Shown: positions 33,701 to 45,580 of the stretch, piece after piece
Layout of the letters: every line of letters starts with the position of its first letter
Position numbering within the stretch: the stretch's first letter is position 1
Assembly (NCBI GenBank): GCA_949316235.1
Contig: OX438744.1
Span: 37,568,778 to 37,632,777, forward strand
Length of the DNA stretch: 64,000 nt
Origin: Oegoconia quadripuncta
Taxonomy: Eukaryota; Arthropoda; Insecta; Lepidoptera; Autostichidae
Reading direction: 5' to 3'
The notes under the pieces: generated by a model
What the model saw: the letters and a program-made list of their open reading frames with translations, nothing else
Database searches by the model: none
What the model was told of the DNA's origin: nothing
Position numbers and translations under genes: made by a program

Positions 33701-34425
33701 AATGTAGAAAAACAATTATATCTAAGGGCCTTTTAAAGTTAATGAAGCGTTTGTGTATTTGATTAAGTATTTTTACCTTAAATTAATATCAGCGAAAGAT
33801 TTTGGTCTTGTAAATGTATGGTTTCGGTACGTGAAAAGAATTTCAAAGCCCCATCATTCAAAATTACATCTCTAATATACCTCTATAAGATAGCAATTAT
33901 ATGAGTCGGTTCTGAATTATGTCCAGCTAAGCTAATTTTTTAGCGTATTTTCCCTGGGCTACCCTGTAAGTCCCGAGGTCTGTGTCCAATAGACATTCTG
34001 CAGCTAATATGATGATAGTGGTACTAACTGCATTTTAACCTGTATAGCTTCGTGCTTTGAAACTAATAAACTTCATCAAAAATAAAAATGCTAAATCGGC
34101 GTAATGGCCCGGGTGAGTCACTGTTGGGACACTTTGGACATTCAGTTTGTCAAGCTATCTGAATGTCTGCCAAACACGAGTGACGTTTTATTATACAGAC
34201 TGATGTTTCATTGACGCTTTACGTAATGTAAAGGGTGATTATATTGTTTCGTTGATTTAGAAATATTTTATTTGGTCGTGTTCCAAAACATAGTATATAT
34301 ACCTTTTCTATTATTTAAATGCTTGTTATGCTCCCCCCCCCCCCTGAATATTGCTTTTAAATTATATTGTAACATCTTTAGTTCATCATTTTGTTTTATT
34401 TTTATTACCCCGCCTCGATTTTAAC
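33701..34425. other. unassigned, with a poly(C) run
   Basis: No gene seen. 33,975-34,020 is a decayed RTE tip. A run of 12 C lies at 34,333-34,344, unusual for this AT-rich DNA. Confidence 0.35.
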
Positions 34426-34697
34426 CGCATCCGTGGCTCAATGTAAACAACATAGGGTTTGGAGGTCGCGGGTTCGATCCCCAGTGGTGTACATGTTAAG
34501 TACTCTGTTTGGTTGGTACCACTATTTTATCTAAATCTGGCGCCAAACAGAAATGTTAACAGTTGTTATACATAACATATAGCCAGTCCCCCAAAATAAG
34601 ATTGGGGTTTCCGGGTGAGCAAGCTACGGCCTCATCTTCACTTAACATCAGGTAGGATTGAGGGTAAAGTGCAAACTCGTTGTGCATAAAAAAAATC
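34426..34697 (+). mobile_element. SINE-A nearly full-length copy
   Basis: Head CCGTGGCTCAATGTAAACAA, B-box GCGGGTTCGATCCCCAG, a body with small deletions, and the end TCGTTGTGCATAAAAAAAT. Confidence 0.9.
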
Positions 34698-35204
34698 AAC
34701 TTTTGTATGGGTGATATTTTCTATGAAACAAAATACATTCTTTTTTTGGAGTCGGTTAAAAAAACAATATTACGTAAAATGTTACATCAAAAATCACAAT
34801 AATATGCCCATGGTCCTAATAATTAATATATCAATTTCGGTGATTATGGGGTAAAAAATTAAAAATCTGAATGAGTCATCATGGATCTATCAACGCACAT
34901 CCCAAACGCGTATACCAACATTGAAAAGGGGTTGTAACTGAAAACCACACTCAAAGAACAGATTAGATACCACAGCTAAAATTGGGTACTGTTAGCTAAA
35001 AATCTTCCAAACTATACGGATAGGCAAGAGATTAGCAACTACAGGAAAAAGTTTTTAGCTGGGCGAAATTAGCAGTGCTAGCTAATTAAATTAAACCTAA
35101 TAACAAAAGTACCTTAGCAATCCGACTAATTTATTTTGACCAGTTTTAGCAACTGTAGCAAATTTTTGAGACTTTTTTTAGCAATTTTTGGTATTTATTT
35201 AGTG

Positions 35205-35575
35205 ATGATATGTAAAGTTTCATCACTGCCAACTAATATTTTAAGTACTAGACCTATGAAATTAGCAATAATGGCTAAGAGATGTTAGCCGTCTTAAACA
35301 AAAAGTCATTTATTTCGCAGTAATAATTAACTTTTATTTGTTGTAGCAGTTAATTTATTAGCATAAGCAACCAATTATTTAAGTACTAGACCCATGAAAT
35401 AAGCAGCTGTGGCTCTGTAATCTTAGCTGTCTTAACTAAAGAAGTCATCAAGTTTCGCAATAATGATTAACTTTTCCTCGTTGCAGCAGTTAAATCCTTT
35501 AGCACAAGCAACTAATCATTTATGAACTAGACCTATGAAATTAGCAGCAATGGCTAAGGATTCTTAGCTATCAAA
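35205..35575 (+). repeat. tandem array, about 140-bp period
   Basis: Three units are marked by ACTAGACCTATGAAATTAGC near 35,248, 35,386 and 35,527 (spacing about 138 and 141 bp), each followed by a GCTAAG...TTAGC stretch. The units are diverged. Similar but unphased TTAGC-rich sequence continues to 36,080. Confidence 0.75.
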
Positions 35576-36129
35576 TATCGAATGCTGAATATCGAACCCA
35601 CTGACAACGAATCCTTTCGGTACCAAATCAAAAAAATTAGCTACCGATGATAAGTAAGTTAGTAGTTTCAGTCAATATTTATCAAATTTACCGACCGGTG
35701 CTGGAGTACGTTAGTCGGTTTAGCCAATATTTAGCAATACTTAGTAGTGACAGGTAACAGTGTTCGTTATAGACCTGCACCGCTAATACCTTTGAGTTGT
35801 GATAACTAATCAGTTAGGTACAACAACAAAGAAAATTAGGAATAGTTTGTAAAGTTTTAGCTACTTCAACGAATATTTTATCAATTTTAGTCGTTACTGA
35901 CAAGTTACTTTGTTGTGGAATTGGATATTATTTAGAACTAACATCTAAATCAATTACCACCGACTGTTAAATTACTTTGCTTAAGCAACCGATATTAATG
36001 GTTCACTGAGCTAAATAAGTAGCTATACCTGAAGAGCTTCTTGGACATAGCTGCAAATGTTTGTAACTTTTTTCAATATTACAGCCTCTTGTTAGGTACG
36101 TTAAACAAGTTTATTTGCCACCCCAGGGA

Positions 36130-37240
36130 AATGTTTTCGTAGTAGTTAACAATGTATTAGCTGTGATCTATAACGATATCAGCAACTGTAAGTAACTTTT
36201 TTACCTACGAAAGCATTGTTTCTTTGCTACTTTAGGGAAGTGATTTCGTTGCACTTAACAGATCTTAGTTGTGATCAATAACAATATTCGCAAATGTAAG
36301 TAACCCTTTTAGGTACCACAACCAGTTTCTATGCTAACTTAGGGAAGTATTTTCGTAGCACTTAACAGTATCTTAGTTGTGATCAATAACGATATTAGCA
36401 AATGTAAGTAACCCTTTTAGGTACCACTGCCAGTTTCTTTGCTACCTCAGGGAAGTGATTTCGATGCACTGAACAGTATCTTAGTTGTGATCAATAACGA
36501 TATTAGCAAATGTAAGGAACCCTTTTAGGTACCACTGCCAGATTCTTTGCTACCTCAGGGAAGTGATTTCGATACACTGTACAATATCTTAGTTGTGATC
36601 AATAACAATGTTAGCAAATGTGAGTAACCCTTTTAGGTAACACAGCCAGTTTCTTTGCTACCTTAGGGAAGCAATTTCGTTGCACTGAACAGTATCTTAG
36701 TTGTGATCAATAACAATGTTAGCAAATGTGAGTAACCCTTTTAGGTAACACAGCCAGTTTCTTTGCTACCTTAGGGAAGTAATTTCGTTGCACTGAACAG
36801 TATCTTAGCTGTGATCAATAACGATTTAGCAAAAGTAAGTAACCCTTTTAGGTACCACTGACAGTTTCTTTGCTATCTTAGGGAAGTATTTTCGTAGCAC
36901 TTAACAGTAGCTTAGTTATAATCAATAACGATACTAGCAAATGTAACAACTGTTTTAGCTACCACAGTTGAGTTTCTTTGCTACCTTAGGGAACTGATTT
37001 CGATACACTGAATAGTATCTTGGTTGTGATCAATAACATATTAGCAAATGTAAGTAACCTTTTTAACTACCACAGCTAGTTTCTTAGCTATCTTAGAGAA
37101 GTGTTCTCGTAGCACTTAACAGTAGCTTAGTTGTGATCAATAACGAAATTAGCAAGTATATGTAACTCTCTTAGTTACAACAACCAGTTTTATGAGCTAT
37201 ATTAAACAAGTTAATTTACTACCTCAGGAAAGCGTTTTCG
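36130..37240 (+). repeat. tandem array, 108-bp period
   Basis: The marker GTGATCAATAACGATATTAG recurs at about 36,163, 36,271, 36,379, 36,487, 36,595, 36,703, 36,811, 36,918, 37,026 and 37,133, i.e. every 108 bp with two 107-bp steps. Each unit also has AGTAACCCTTTTAGGTA and a GGGAAGT.ATTTCG block. A further, more diverged unit follows. Confidence 0.95.
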
Positions 37241-37469
37241 TAGAACTCAACAATAGCTTAATTCTGATCAATAATAATATTAGCTGATTTAATTAACTGT
37301 ACAGCCCGCTTTATTAGGTATATATAACAAGTTAATTTGCTACATTAGAGAAGCGCTTTTTGTAGCACTTAGCAGTAGTTGTGAGTAGAGATTTATTTAT
37401 TAAAGTTTTATTGTATTATAATGATCATATTGACATACAAACAATAAAATATGTTTGACCAATAAATGT

Positions 37470-37985
37470 CCAATCACAACTTAAGTACTATGAAGTGCTA
37501 CGAAAGCGTTTCCCTCAGTCAACTTGTTGAATATATACCTAATAAATAAAGCAGGCTGGAGTGAATAGACTTACTTATATTTGCTAATATCAATATTGAT
37601 CATACATAACTTAGCTACTGTAAAGTGCCATGAAAACACTGTTTTAAGATAGCAAATTAACTAGTTTAATATTACTAATAAAGAGAACTGTGGCAGTGAA
37701 AAGAATATTTGGTAATTTATTTCATAATTATTGATCGCAACTAAACTATTGGTTGCTATGAAACAATTCTTTATAGCCGGATTTATATTGTTGGGAACTA
37801 AGTGATGCTTTGAAACTAATTCAACATCACTTTCACAATGTATATTTGGCCTGGTGCTAAAACAAACTGTGGTAGCGAAAAGAGTAATACAATAACATGT
37901 GCCAATGTCAGTATTAGTCACAAGTAAGCTTATGCTAAATTACTACAAATTGACTTCCCCAAGGTAGGACATTAACATGTTTAAC
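37470..37985 (-). repeat. inverted arm of the 108-bp array
   Basis: Read on the minus strand this is four or so diverged units of the array to its left (for example TTTATTAGGTATATATTCAA and GCTTTCGTAGCACTTCATAG). With 37,240-37,385 it forms a palindrome centred near 37,425 with an AT-rich spacer. Confidence 0.8.
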
Positions 37986-38080
37986 ATTCCTAGTAAATGA
38001 CATAAATTTTAACTTAACTATTAACGTACTGTTAAGAGCCACTTGAAGTTATTTAGAATATGAAACAATATACATACTAA

Positions 38081-41000
38081 TCAACACTTTATTAAAACGC
38101 AATCCAGGGCGTGAAATATTTTAAAATATGTGACGAAAGCCTTTAACGGATTGTCAAAGTTGTACAACACGTCGTTTATAATGATGGAGCAGCTCTTTAT
38201 AGCGTCTTCATCCGGTGATACCGCAACCAGTAGAGGTCCGCAGTTCAGGCCGAATTCCAAGAACTTTTTCTTTTTCTTATTTATTTCTGTTTGAATCTCC
38301 GAAAAGTCCTGAAAATTATTAGTTTAAATATATATTGAAGCCGAAATAAAAGTGTCAAAACTCAGAAGACAATACATAACTTTTCATCTATCTCTATTGC
38401 TATCATTTTCATATATTAGAAGCCTGGTTATAATAAGTGTTGATATTCTCGAAGGTATTGCATATTACATTATATGTTATGTCAATTATTTGTATATGCA
38501 AGGAGTAGAAAACACCCTAACTAAGCCAAACTTCATACAAATTAGTTAGGTTGAGGAGCTAGTCACCATGAGTTTGTATGATTTTTTTTTATTTATTAAT
38601 TTGAGAGACAAACAGTTGCTTTAATTTAATTTTAAAGAGTTAATTTAGCTTAGTTCAAGTAGTGACAGCTCGTCGTTGGGGGAATGACTAACGTCTCGCA
38701 TTAACGAGATCAACGGTTCGATTCTAAATGCCAAGCACGAGTTTTTCGTTTTTGAAATCTTAAGTACATAAGTACGTATTTGTCACTGACTGTTGTGTCT
38801 CAGAGAGCACGTCAACTTCCCTGTCTAAGAACATGCTATTTAATATTTAAAATTGATAAGAGTTAGATCAGTAAATGGTTAAATTGACATAAATCTGAAT
38901 AAGCTCGCAATTGCCGCACAGCAACAGCTGAATAGCTTAGTTTCAGTCATATTCTGCGCTTATTTATAGACGTAGAATGTTCTAAGGTAGGTACTTACTT
39001 TGACATACCTACTGTATTAACCATCTCGTGACTCCATTTTGGATGGCCGCCATTGCTTATTTTTGTACGTTACAATATTTTTGAGACCAAATAGGGATGA
39101 CAGTGATCTCAAAATGTTAACTTTTTCCATCTGTAAATAAATATAAATACTTTATAGATAACAAAAGACTCCAATTTAAAATTTCAGTAAGAACTATCAT
39201 TTGTTAATACAATCCCGCCAAATCTTGTACTGATGAAAGGAGGAATACGGCTACAAACAAATGATATAATGGTTTTTTAAAAGAAACCATATCATAATTA
39301 CGGTTCGGAATTCAGAGGTACGAATTTTAAGTAGTTACAAAAAGTGTCAGTATCACTGCTAAGTCGTAACATGCATACGCTGATGTTAAATAAAGGTAAA
39401 AAAATTAAGTGGAGATTAAATATGTAACTACCTGCTGTAAAGCAATCATTAATCCCATTATTATTAATGTTTTATTTTACCAGTAATAAAAGCCGCCACA
39501 GTAGGCCATTCAATATAGAGCTGCATATTGTGAAGTCGATTTCGAGCTGCGGAAATAATAAGTGTTAGTAAAATTTTGTTGTTGTTCATTAGATAATTAT
39601 TACCATCAAAGTAAAACATTATTGATGTCTATTCCGTTGTATGCAAACTAAACTAAAACCAATTTTAAATTGATACTGTTCCTTTCTCTTTTGAACAATA
39701 TGATGCGACAGCAAGACGCTAAGACAGGTTTTAGTTTAATTTGTTTGCAACACAATCGACATTAATGGTGTCCATTCTGTTGTATACAAAATAAACCAAA
39801 CTAAAACCAGTTTTGGAGTAGTGCTGTTCTAGGAAGAAAGGGACAGTACCACTTTAAAACTGGTTTTAGATTAAAACAACAAAATCGACATCATTAGCTG
39901 ATAATTATGGTGTTTAATTAAAAACAAATACTTCACCACGACAATTGAAATGTTACTAATAATTGAGAACCATTGATTAAACTTGTCAATAAACCGTGGT
40001 TTCTGGGATTACTGTTTAAGAAGTTTAATTGCATCATACTTTAGAATACGCTTAAAAATAATTTAAAAAAATTATCTACCAGCCTGTAACCATCAAGCCT
40101 TTTGAGTGCAGCAAACTCTTTCATGTCTTAATGAATTTGCATGTTGTTTTTCATGAAATTAGAAAGTCTTGCTGAAGTACTATTATGCCAATTTTCTTTC
40201 ACATGATCAACTGTATCAATTATTTTTCATCCAGAGTAAAACATCTTCTTGCTCTTCGTCTGAAATATGTGTTTAAATGTGAACTCAGAATTTTGAAATT
40301 AGGGTTCCTTAACAAGGTCACTATGTTAATTCTGTCTGTTTATTTTACTTTTTTATCATTTATTTGTGAGATTTTATAACATATGAATTTGTTAAATGTT
40401 GAATCAATATTTAATTATAACATTTTTATGGTGCATATACATACCAGAGATATTATTGAAAATGACATTAATTTGTTACATGTTCAATTAATATTTAATT
40501 ATAAGATTTATACTACAGTTTCAACGTAAAAACTAAAACTTAGGTTTCGTATTTTATTTTTTGATTCATTATGTAACAAGCTCTATAGAAAGATGTGAAC
40601 ATTCATGGGATAGCACTAGAACCAAGGGACTGTTAGAGGTGTTATAGAGAACTATCAGGTGGGCCTCTGTTCAGCAGTGGATTTCTGCAGGTTGAAGGAG
40701 GTAAACATATTAGCATGTGTTGTATTAAGTAGGGGAAATTCAGAATACATAGCAAAGATTATTACTTGATAGACCTAAATTAATTAGAAGTAGTTGCACC
40801 ACAAGTCTTAGCAGATACAAATAAGTTAAATAGGGTATGCTAAAAAATATTATATTTTCTTCAATTTTTTTATGAAAAATAAAACTTTTATAAGAAACTA
40901 ACTTGAACTATTATATTTTAAATTGACAATGATGAAATGAATAGGCCGTCAAATGCCAACTGAAACTATCAATCATTAAAATCAAAATATATACAAATGG

Positions 41001-42057
41001 ATGTTATTGGCAGGTATTAAGTTTTTTTAACATACCTACCCATTGTAATGTATAAACAAGGTTCTTTTTATGAAATATCTAAGATAATAGCGAAATCAAC
41101 TCAGGCAAATTAAAAACCTTCAAAGAAATGTTGTGGTCGGAGGTATAAATGTTTACACAACAAACATATTGTAGATATTTGTGCAATTAGGATTAAATAG
41201 GCAATATAATTAGCCAAACATTTTTCTAAATTTTAATTCTCTTACCTGGTGCCCTGGGTAAGAACTTGCTCTTAAATTTTTCTAAATGCTCCATGAAGGT
41301 TAATCGTTCGCCAATTTTTGGGAAAATTTTCTCCAATGAATATTCAGTAAGCAAGGATAGATGACTCTTCTCAATTCCTTCTTCTGCAAAAATAAACCAA
41401 CCATAACAGTAAGAAATAAGTAAATATCTTGCATGACGTCATTATTTTTCTTGTAAATACATTAGGTAGGTAAGAGTAGTTTGCCCTTCAACATGTCACG
41501 TTCATCCCATAAATTGGCGCATTGTGGTATATGAAGAGGTCTCCTTACCTTTTTTGGAAAATACAGTCATACTCTGGCTTTTACCGACTAAAGTCCACCA
41601 CTATAAATTGGTCATCGATGTTAGCCCGTTAATACTCAATACATATAAACCTGAATTTTATCAATGCTCACTTCAGGCATTTCGCTACAATACAAGGAGT
41701 TGAGCATGGAAAACAATAAACATGTAGGAATTACTCCGTGCTAGTCCATTAAATTGAGGGCGGCAAGTAGAGAGACGTGATCATTACTCCACCGACAAGA
41801 GCATAGCTCTTAAATTGAAGAATAAGAAGTCCATACAAGTCCTTGGGCATTGTAGTTATATGTATAACTCACATAAACTCACGCCCCATTTTTTCCTTTA
41901 CCGAGTTGCGTCTGCGCTAGGTAGGCTCCATTATTACGTCTCAGTTTCACTTGGTACCTTTTGTAAGTATTTTTTGCGACGAATCGTGTAGGTACTTACC
42001 TTCGAATTTGTTTATAATATCTTGAGAGTAGCCCCAGCTACTGAGCAGTCGTGACAT
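38081..42057 (-). CDS. short SAM-domain protein, four exons
   Basis: Exons, minus strand: 42,057-42,000, 41,383-41,246, 39,546-39,481 and 38,286-38,081. All introns are GT-AG and phase 1, and the total is 468 nt (155 residues plus TGA). Donors are GTAAGT, GTAAG and GTAAAA; acceptors are TTTTTGCAG, TTTCCGCAG and AAACAG. Exons 1-2 encode a SAM domain (residues about 6-60: MSRLLSSWGYSQDIINKFE, then SLEKIFPKIGERLTFMEHL). Exon 3 has NMQLYIEWPTVAAF. Exon 4 has a KKKKK patch, then LNCGPLLVAVSPDEDA and LYNFDNPLKAFVTYFKIFHA. From memory, the N- and C-terminal parts resemble ends of a multi-copy insect family of uncharacterised SAM proteins that is usually longer; the middle may be lost, or an exon is missed. 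A stronger acceptor at 38,309 (TTTTCAG) would need an unseen exon. SAM domains usually mediate protein-protein or RNA binding; the function here is unknown. AATAAA lies just before the stop. Confidence 0.6.
38668..38735 (+). repeat. tRNA-like SINE-head remnant
   Basis: CAACGGTTCGATTCTAAATG resembles a polymerase III B-box, preceded by a possible A-box region. It does not fold into a convincing tRNA by eye and lies in an intron of the SAM gene. Confidence 0.3.
39624..39893. mobile_element. two tandem foldback MITEs in an intron
   Basis: Each about 130-bp unit starts (G/A)TGTC.ATTC.GTTGTAT and ends AA.CGACAT, with internal ACTAAAACC and GGTTTTAG arms. Unit 1 is 39,624-39,763 and unit 2 about 39,764-39,893. 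They sit just upstream of exon 3 of the SAM gene. Confidence 0.65.
40757..41140 (+). repeat. single 181-bp-type monomer, interrupted
   Basis: It begins GATTATTACTTGATAGACCT, then AAGTAGTTGCACCACAAGTC and TTAGCAGATAC. After about 200 bp of other sequence it continues with GTATAAACAAGGTTCTTTTT and AGCGAAATCAACTCAGG. This matches the array at 45,930-47,876 and lies in the intron between exons 2 and 3. Confidence 0.75.
41745..41830 (+). repeat. short dispersed repeat
   Basis: It shares TCATTACTCCACCGACAAGA and AGCATAGCT.TTAAATTGAAG with 61,560-61,640. It lies in the first intron of the SAM gene. Confidence 0.65.
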
Positions 42058-43084
42058 AGTAATTTCTTGATCTATATACTATAAACTCACTTGAAATCAC
42101 AAACTAACCTTTTAACGAAAATTTCGACTCGACACATACTCAACCGAGGAACTACTAAAAGTAGTAGACCGAGTATTTCGCGCCGACCCCGACAGACGCA
42201 GGGTTGCCAGATGTAATTTTCCAATTTTAGCCAGATTAAAAATTTTCTTATCCAAAATGTTATTTTTCAAAAAAAACCGCCAAACTTCATTAAACAGAAT
42301 AACAAATAAAATTGTAAATGAGTGTCTATAATTTCATAATTAATACAAACGCGCGCGGTTGCGCTTTGGTCAGCGTAAAGCTTCCGATATTGTATGTATG
42401 ACCGTGGGAATACCTATATTGCATTGTAATCGTTTTGTATTTTCCCCAATATTTGTTATTAGTTATAGACTATTTTGTTATACTCATTGACATTTTCATT
42501 TTTCAGATTTTGAATGCCCTAAACGTATTGTCACGATCGTATCACTTAGTATGAAATTCCATTTTGAGGCACTGTTTCTTTATCTTTCGTTTACCGTCAA
42601 TTCGCCTGTTTAAATTATTTTCAGAAATATTTCGCCAGGACCGCAATGTTTCACCAGAATAAAATATATAAAATACCCCAATCAATTTTTTTTGGGTCAA
42701 GTATACTTTAAAGCTATAAAAATAGGTCAAGCGCGAGACCAATGACGACGCTTGTATGTATAGATATTATTATTACTGTTTTTTTACGTTATAGCAAAAC
42801 AAATTACCCGTCATTAAATTAATGAAGTTCGTTAAACGTTAAAGCGTTACATTTCGAAAGATTTAACGAAAGTGAACTTTAACTTGTAATAGAAATTTAT
42901 TTTTATAATGTCTTAAATCTAATGTCTAATTAAATAGTTATTTTAAAGAAATTGGTGTGGGAAGCTTACTGGACTGGACTTAAAAAATAATAAAAGAAGG
43001 GTGTTTCATTACCTAGGGTTTTGTAATAATAAGTTGTCTTCCGTCGGTTTTTCCGGAATCTTATAATCTTGGAATCTTTAAGAG
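42058..43084. other. upstream region of the SAM gene
   Basis: Holds the presumed promoter. A CG-richer stretch lies at 42,120-42,210, with a small hairpin ACTACTAAAAGTAGT at 42,151-42,165. No further gene seen; a 66-codon minus-strand frame at 42,542-42,742 has no recognised domain. Confidence 0.35.
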
Positions 43085-43175
43085 TAGAGTGAATAGCATT
43101 TACTGAGATCGCGTGCTTCATCTTCGGCCACATCATCACGTCACATCAGGTCAAAAAGTCATACTTAAAAAAATA
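43085..43175 (+). repeat. LINE-L 3' end
   Basis: AGAGTGAATAGCATTTACTG, then GATCGCGTGCTTCATCTTCG and CATCAGGTCA match the end of the LINE-L copy at 20,217-20,755. Confidence 0.7.
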
Positions 43176-43644
43176 TATTATTTAAAGATCAAAATACCGT
43201 CATTCATCGTTATCAAACATAATGTGCATATTACCATTCATACATATCAATATATTAAAGTTATCTGAAAGCGAAACTCGTAGGCGTTACGCATTTTATG
43301 AAACTACCAATGAACAGGAATCTTGAAATAGCCTCAATCGCCTGTCATTTTTCTTCTAGGTAACCCAAATGGGTACTAGTAGGTAATTTGTCGTATTTTT
43401 TCGGATCGTGAATGGCGAAACATTTCGCTGAACTGGATGCGGGCCGGCAGCAATGTTGTCAAAATTTATTTACAAAAAAGCGCCGGTTGACTTTAAAAAC
43501 CGCTGGACAGTCAAATTTTGGCGAGGAAAGCTAGATGAAATATTATTATTTATTATTTTCGACATTAAGCTTATTAGTAGCTCATAATATAAGTGGATAT
43601 TTACCACGACCATATGGGGTTTCCCACTTAAATTAAAAAAAACC

Positions 43645-44490
43645 ATAGTTTAAGAACTTTAGCTGTTGTCGCTAAGTTCTTGTTAGTTAATTTTGCTAAA
43701 GACATTCGTCCTCAAATAATAATAATAATAATAATGGCGGACAATCACACCGACTAGCTGCTGGCCTCAAACTAGAACCGACCTCTGGGGGCATTACCCA
43801 GAACATCAGTTCCGAGATAATTAAAAAAAAAATCGTTTTCTAAATTCGTATAGCAATAGTAAAATCAAAGTAGTAGTCGCCTAGCCAAATTGATAGTTAA
43901 GAACTTTAGCTGTTGCCGCTAAGGTCTTATTAGTTCATTTTGCTAAAGATATTCGTTCTCAAATAATAATAATGCCGATCGATCATACCGATTACCTGGC
44001 ATCAAACGAGAACCTGGTAACGATTTCAGGCGGTATTACCCAGATGACCCAATTCCGAGAAAATTTAGAGAAAATCGTTTTCTTAAATTTGTATAACAAT
44101 AGTAAAATCAAAGTAATGGTCAGTTACTCAAGTTGATAGCTAAGAACTTTAGCTGTTGTCGCTAAGTTCTTATTAGTAAATTTTGCTAAAAATATTCGTC
44201 CTCAATTAATAATAATGCCGGACGAAGACACCGATTACCTGGCCTCAAACTAGGATACCCTTTATTACGAGAACCTAGTAACGACTTTTGGGGGCATTAG
44301 CCAGAACACCCAGATCCGAGAAAATTTATAAAAGATCATTTTCTTAAATTTATAGAACAATAGTAAAATCATAAAAGTCAGTTCCCGCCAAGTTGACAGT
44401 TAAGAACTTTAGCTGTTGTCGCTAAGTTGTTCTGCGTTAATTTTGCTAAAAATATTCGTCCTCAAATTTTAAATACAAACCGCTATAGGA
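43645..44490 (+). repeat. tandem array, about 250-bp period
   Basis: TAAGAACTTTAGCTGTTGTC occurs at 43,651, 43,898, 44,141 and 44,401 (spacing 247, 243 and 260 bp), each followed by TTTTGCTAAAGACATTCGTC (or variants) and (AAT)n. The fourth unit is partial. The array abuts LINE fragments on its right. Confidence 0.9.
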
Positions 44491-44599
44491 ACCTACTATC
44501 GGTCTTTAGGGAATTAACTACTTATTTAATTACTAGCTTTAGCTCGCAAATTCGTCCGTGTACAATATAAACAAAAATAATTTGTGAATATATTCTATA

Positions 44600-44985
44600 C
44601 ACTTTTCTATATCGGGTGCCATAAAAACATAGCGCCTCGGATTTGTGTAGGGCCACCTCCAGATCGAGCATCCTTATGCGCCTCACCACTTGTGCTACTA
44701 ACACAGTGGCAAGGCGTGCCGCTTCCCAGTACGAGCTCCCCGTGCCATCACCTGCGTATCGTGTGCATAAAAGGTGACATCCGCGCCAGGAAGGAGGTCG
44801 CCCCTCAGCACCTAGTAACCGATGTTTCACAAGAGCGGGCCTAGCACCGAGCCCTGTGGAATACGGTACCATGTTTTGGATAATCTATGAACCTATCCGA
44901 GAGGCAGGCGCCCACTATTCGGCATAAGTATGGAGGCATGTCATGGAACTTCAGTGCCTCTATAATGCCCCCCAGGGGACTGGGG
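44600..44985 (-). pseudogene. R1-like LINE reverse transcriptase fragment
   Basis: The minus strand reads IIEALKFHDMPPYLCRIVGA, then in other frames RIPQGSVLGPLL, and YWEAARLATVLVAQVVRRIR followed by EVALHKSEALCFYG. The expected YADD box is degraded (reads YAHD or YAGD depending on frame). Frameshifts and stops make it dead. Confidence 0.75.
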
Positions 44986-45400
44986 AACTTCGATATTGAC
45001 CTTAACGACGGTAACCGGTTTCAAGACAACGTGAGAATTAGCCATGACTTTCGTCTTGTCTATGTTAATTTTGAGACCTGAATGGAAGAAACGTTGTGAT
45101 ATATTCGCCATTAACATTTTTGCCTCCTCCAGTACGCTGGTGAACCTTCGGGGATATCACATCCCCCTGAGTAACACCCACACGTAATTGAATGGGTTTT
45201 GACTTTTGATCTTGTAGTTGCACATTCATTATAGCGGCGTCAAACAGATATCTCAGCATCTCGTATATCTCGCCAATCGACTTGAGATCGCTGCAGAGAT
45301 TCTAGAATAGCACAGATTTCGACAGAGTCGAACGCTATCATGTAGTCCATGAATGTAAGACACAGTGGCTGATTATACTCCTCTGTCGCTCAAGCCCATT
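44986..45400 (-). pseudogene. RTE-type reverse transcriptase fragment
   Basis: The minus strand reads TFMDYMIAFDSVE, a frame change, then NVQLQDQKSKPIQLRVGVTQ and GDVISPK, a deletion, NVNGEYIT, and GLKINIDKTKVMANSHVVLK. These are RT motifs of the RTE clade with the catalytic DD segment deleted. It joins the R1-like piece directly at about 44,985. Confidence 0.75.
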
Positions 45401-45404
45401 CCAT

Positions 45405-45580
45405 ATCATTACCTACCGTTTACATGAGCTACATCTCTTACGTCTCTACGTCTTCTTACTGCTGGGGCTAACCCAAGACGGGGTATCTTGACCCGGTACG
45501 AGTATGAATGGTAATGATATGGAACGAGCTCGAGCGCTTGTAGCTCACGTAAACGGCAATGGTATGGAACGTGCTTACTA
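45405..45580. repeat. short inverted and tandem repeat cluster
   Basis: CCATATCATTACCTACCGTT (45,401 on) is the inverse of GGTAATGATATGGAACGAGC (45,510 on), and GTAGCTCACGTAAACGG then repeats the pattern. Probably a small foldback element. Confidence 0.5.

Noticed and set aside
40185..40379. 64-codon plus-strand frame inside the SAM-gene intron
   Set aside because: Hydrophobic AT-rich frame without support on the strand opposite the gene.
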